A stretch of DNA of 64,000 nucleotides from Sitta carolinensis. Its lineage: Eukaryota > Chordata > Aves > Passeriformes > Sittidae. Position 1 is the stretch's first letter, and each line of letters starts with the position of its first letter. The translations under genes and the position numbers were made by a program. Under the pieces are notes generated by a model that saw only the letters and a list, made by a program, of their open reading frames with translations, made no database searches and was not told where the DNA came from. This document shows, piece after piece, positions 60,401 to 64,000 of the stretch. Location: positions 8,183,501 through 8,247,500 of the forward strand of contig CM063298.1 in assembly GCA_032173965.1 (NCBI GenBank), written 5' to 3'.

Positions 60401-61690
60401 GGTGCTGCTGGGTCAATGATCCCTGGGAGAGGCTGCAGGAAAGCTGCTGGCAAGGACCTGCAGAGCCCAAACCCAGCAGAGTGAGGGGAAAGGCTGCTGC
60501 CTTCATCCCACAGGTTTTGGTCTCCTGGGTCAGGGAGGGCAAAGTCACACATTTCAGCTGTCTGTGGTGAGGGCAGAAGGATGCTGGAGCTGAACCAGAG
60601 CCAGGCTGCAGTAGGGCTGTTTGGGTTAATTTAATCCCTTGACGATATGAGTGCATTTCCTACCTTGCTTCATAAGGAATTTTGCAAGGATTTACTGCTC
60701 TCTGAAGTGCAGGTTCCTAGGGGCAATGAGGTCCCACCAGCCTTGGAGCAGCAGCATCCCTGGGCAGAGCCTCCCTCCCCAGCCCTGCAGCCAGGCTGCC
60801 TTCCCTGAGCTGTCCGGGGAGGACAGCACCATTCTTCAAAGATGAGTTTTGCAGAGCTCCTGCATTCGCCCCGTGTATAAAAATAAATTTATAGGGGGAA
60901 AATTGAGGGAGTGAGCTTTAAACGAGGCAGGACGGAGAGGTGGCTGGAAGCTCGGGGGAGGACACCCCTGCAGCCCAACTTCAGCAGGGAGCCTTGTTCT
61001 GCCTTCGTGGCTTTGCCATCGCAGTTTCGCTCTGCAAACCCTGTGCACAAACCCCCCGCGCGTGTGCAAACCCCCCTCAAGGGTGAGCACAGCCCCGAAC
61101 CCCTCCTTCATCCCCGGCCCTCATGCCAGGCTCCCCCCGCCCCCGTGCCCCCCTGCCGGGCTTCGGGGCACACATTCGGTGCCATCTGGAGCGTGGCACG
61201 GCGGCAGCAAGTCCAGTGTGTGAGGCAGAGGATTGCCAAACGCATCTGGCGGTGTCAGGTCACCCCGCACCGCTGGAGCCGGGACAAAGCCTCGCCTTTG
61301 TTTGCTGCTCTTTGGGCATCGCCGGCGTCCCGGGCGCTGGGGGTGGCAGGAGCTCACCGTAGGCTCGGTTTGTCTTCATGCTAAAACCCTTCCTGGAGAT
61401 GTCAGCTGCCAGAACGTGTCATTCATGCTTCACGGCGCTGCCTCAGCGCCGCACGGATGTGACAGAGTGACAAACAGCAGCATCCTTGAAGGAACGGCTG
61501 CGTCTGGATGGCTCTGCTCTAAAACGAGAGGGAGCTGGGCTGGGCTGAGCCAGGCACGGTGACTCTGCAGGGGCTGCCCGTGGGGGTGGGCACCGGCGGT
61601 GAGCTCCCCGACACAGCCTCGGACACTGGGACGTGTCCCGGAATCCAAAAGCAAGGCTGGGGCTGTCACAGCTCGGCGTCAGACCCGGCC
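57401..61690. other. Intergenic DNA, no gene recognised
   Basis: About 4.3 kb of GC-moderate DNA. Overlapping frames of 100-260 codons occur on both strands, without homology, splice structure or codon pattern that I can recognise. A TATA-like motif lies at 60876 with a CpG-richer stretch after it. Confidence 0.5.
60876..60887 (+). promoter_or_regulatory. TATA-like motif before a CpG-richer stretch
   Basis: TATAAAAATAAA, followed about 35 bases later by an ATG opening a 157-codon frame (60911-61384) in DNA that is CpG-richer than its surroundings. The encoded protein is not recognised and is basic and Pro/Arg-rich, as GC-rich non-coding DNA often yields. It could be a promoter of an unannotated transcript or chance. 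Confidence 0.2.
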
Positions 61691-61960
61691 AGTGCGGAGG
61701 GATCCTGCCCTGCCACCCTCCCGGGATGCTCCCTGCCCCTCTCCACATCCCGAGATGTTCCCTGTCCCCCGCCACATCCCGGGATACTGCCCTGCCACCC
61801 TCCACATCCCGGGATGCTCCTTCGATGCTCCTTCCTCTCCTCCACATCCCGGGATGCTCCGTGCCCCTCTCCACATCCCGAGCTGCTCCCTGCCCCACTC
61901 CACATCCCGAGCTGCTCCCTGCCCCACTCCACATCCCGGGATGCTCCTTCCCCTCCCCGG
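61690..61960. repeat. 29-bp minisatellite
   Basis: 'ccacatcccg' recurs at 61871, 61900 and 61929 (exact 29-bp steps), with more diverged copies to the left at steps of about 29-46 bp. A unit reads 'ccacatcccgagctgctccc' then 'tgccccact'. Open frames on both strands through it are repeat products. Confidence 0.9.
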
Positions 61961-62202
61961 GCTCCAGTGACTCGCAGCACATCGCCCTGGGAACCTGGAT
62001 GATACTGCGAAGAACTGGGTTACTCCTCTCCGTGCAATGGGCAGGCTGGAATGGCAGGGCCAGCTCTGGGAAATGAAATCCTGCGGGTTCTTCCTGTTGT
62101 ATCTGCATTTATTGTGCTCATGGGGTTCTTTCTCCCCGTCCATACCAAGAAAGTGCTTCACAGTGTGACCCTGCCACAGAGCCCCCAGCACAGCCCGTTT
62201 CT

Positions 62203-62312
62203 GGAACCACAGACTGGCTTGGGTGGGAAGGAATCTCCAAGTTCATGTAGATCCAGTCCTCTGCCAAGGGCAGGGACACCTTCCACAGACCAGGTTACTC
62301 CTGGAATCTGCC
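62203..62312 (-). mobile_element. Antisense CR1 LINE 3' fragment
   Basis: In + orientation 'gcttgggtgggaaggaatct', 'atccagtcctctgccaaggg', 'cagggacaccttccacagac' and 'caggtta' follow the order of a reverse-complemented CR1 3' end. Diverged and 5'-truncated. Confidence 0.75.
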
Positions 62313-63403
62313 TCTCTGATCCTCCCCCAGCTGGACCACATTTCCCAGAGATGCCAGCACCGAGTGTGGACCAGGGGACCAGTACAGAGCTGGTCTAGCT
62401 GGTCACCCCTGCTTCCCCCAGCAGGTCAAGGCACTGAGGGATGTTGGGGGGCAGTGGGGAGCACTGAGGGGCAGTGGGGTCCAGCTCCTGGGCACATCTC
62501 TCCACTGCAGCCCAGACAACAGTTGGCATTTTGCAGCTTTGCACTTTTATTTTTACCTTCAGAGAAGCTGCTCCAGGAGGGGGACACTGCAGTGCTTCAC
62601 CCTCTTGCCTCAGTTTACCCTGTGAAAACAAATCTCAGCTCTCTGCCCATGCAGAGGTTTGCCCTTGCTCCTGCAGAGGGTTTGAGCAGCTCCCTGCCCA
62701 GCCTGCAGCACTTGGCTGGAGGGATGGAGCTGAGGAACCGGAGCTGGGGATTGAAGGCTGGGATTTTCCCTTCCCACATTCCTGCTGTAAGAGCAGAAGG
62801 AACTTGGCCCGTGCCAACACAAGGAGCCACATCCATCAGCTCTGGGTAAATAGAGGTGATTGTTCCCAGCGCTGCAGGAAGGCACAGGAGGGGAGCAGGG
62901 GAGAACCCACATGGGTCACTGCACGAGGAAAACACAAGCAGGGGGATTGGGGGGGCCTGGCTGGCCCAGGGCCCTGCTTGGGAGATGGGAAGAGGTGTCC
63001 AGGTCCCCGTGTTAGAGCAGCCCCTCCCCTCATGGAGCCACTCGGGGGTGACAGAAATGGGACCTGAATTTGAGCACAAAGCAGCTGCACAGGGTAACTC
63101 CCCCAGCCAGCTCCTCTCTGGTTCACACCATTGCTGGGGAAGGCTGATGGAAGTGCACATCATTCCCCAGCTTCAGAGCCAGGGAAGAGCCACAGAGATG
63201 TGCTCAGGCACTTGGAACAGCTCTGATGCCAGGAGCCACTGGGGCTCACAGCCATTCCATTCCCTCCAGCCCTGCAGGGAGGGGACACTGAGACCCCATT
63301 TTCTGCAATATCTCCAGGCTGGCAATGTCCCCTGTCCTCCAATCCCCTCCTGCAAATGTGACTTTGGGTTCTTCATCTTTTAGTCCCAGAACATCACCTG
63401 CAT

Positions 63404-63500
63404 AACCTGTTCTAGTGGTGGCTGTGGCAGGAGGCTGTAATGAGATGATCTGTAAGGTTCTTACCCACCCCACCCATTCTGTGACCCCATGGCTCTATGA
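63404..63500 (+). mobile_element. CR1 LINE 3' end, sense orientation
   Basis: 'cctgttctagtggtggctg', 'gagatgatctgtaaggttc' and the terminal 'cccattctgtgaccccatgg' followed by 'ctctatga' match the end of avian CR1. About 100 bases are recognisable. Confidence 0.7.
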
Positions 63501-64000
63501 CTGCACGGTTCTGGGGGCCTGTGGTCACTCCTCCTGGCTCAGCCTGTCCTGCTGGGACATTCCCCAGTGTCTCTGCTCACAGAGGGACGCCCTTGCCCAG
63601 CCACCAGTCCCAGGAGAGGACTGGAGCAGGTTTACAGGTGACTGCAGCATCCTGCAACCCTGAGACATGGCCCAGCTCATCCCTCCGGGCAGGGATCGCC
63701 CCACCCGGCAGCCTCCAACCACAGGCAGCAGGGCACGGCGCCGCTCCGGGCTCGCCAACACTTCTCTGATTTCTCCCAAGCAAAGGGAACCCAAAACCTC
63801 AAGAGCTGTGTGATACCAGGAGCCAGCTGGGAGCCGGGTGGTGCCCCCGGGCTGCTCCGATCGTCCCCGACAGGCGATCTGTGCCAGAGCCGAGATGCGC
63901 TGGCAGGCGGCGCCCGGCAGAGGCTGCAGAGCTGCGCTGCCCGAGCGGGGCTGTCAGGAGCTCTTAGGGTGACAGGGGCTCCAGCTGGCGGGCACTGGGG

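Larger units (their letters stand above)
61961..64000. other. Intergenic DNA to the right edge, CpG-rich at the end
   Basis: Apart from the two CR1 remnants no feature is recognised. From about 63690 the CpG content rises again (for example near 63850-63950), which may be the edge of a CpG island continuing outside the window. In mammals SEPTIN9 lies downstream of SEC14L1, but no septin coding sequence is seen. Confidence 0.45.

Noticed and set aside
60651..64000. A septin (SEPTIN9) 5' coding exon
   Set aside because: Neighbour order in mammals suggests it, but none of the translated frames shows a septin N-terminus or GTPase motif.

Overview
The window is vertebrate nuclear DNA, almost certainly from a bird. 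The base for this is large GT-AG introns, a CpG-island promoter, several CR1-type LINE 3' ends, minisatellite-rich flanks, and one protein-coding gene that I recognise from its translated exons. The species cannot be told from the sequence.

The gene is SEC14L1 on the + strand. I could place all 15 coding exons (12649-49710). Joined, they give a 715-residue protein, the length of human SEC14L1, with the order PRELI/MSF1 - linker - CRAL-TRIO-N - CRAL-TRIO - GOLD. The likely promoter and non-coding first exon lie in a CpG island around 10.66-10.84 kb, with a splice donor at 10835/10836. The 5' UTR joins coding exon 1 at 12620. The 3' UTR runs to two AATAAA signals at 52127 and 52170. I found no second protein-coding gene. 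In mammals SEPTIN9 follows SEC14L1, but no septin coding sequence is visible here.

Layout: 1-7.4 kb is upstream DNA with no recognisable exon but with candidate regulatory elements, notably a MEF2/E-box/TEAD cluster near 0.92-1.25 kb. 7.38-8.02 kb is a CR1 fragment interrupted by an inverted CR1. 9.0-11.5 kb holds three minisatellites (43, 35 and 57 bp units) that bracket the promoter. 12.7-34.8 kb is a single 22-kb intron. 34.8-49.7 kb carries the other 14 coding exons. 49.7-52.2 kb is 3' UTR. 53.3-55.3 kb is a 2-kb array of a 22-bp unit, which explains the very long open frames there in all six frames. 56.7-57.4 kb (53 bp) and 61.7-61.96 kb (29 bp) are two more minisatellites. The rest of the right flank is GC-moderate intergenic DNA with CR1 remnants and a CpG-rich right edge.

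No clearly new system is visible. The best leads are an 87-nt, frame-preserving, stop-free intron 3 that could add 29 residues to the PRELI/MSF1 domain if retained, the muscle-type motif cluster upstream, and the cluster of six unrelated minisatellites around one gene.
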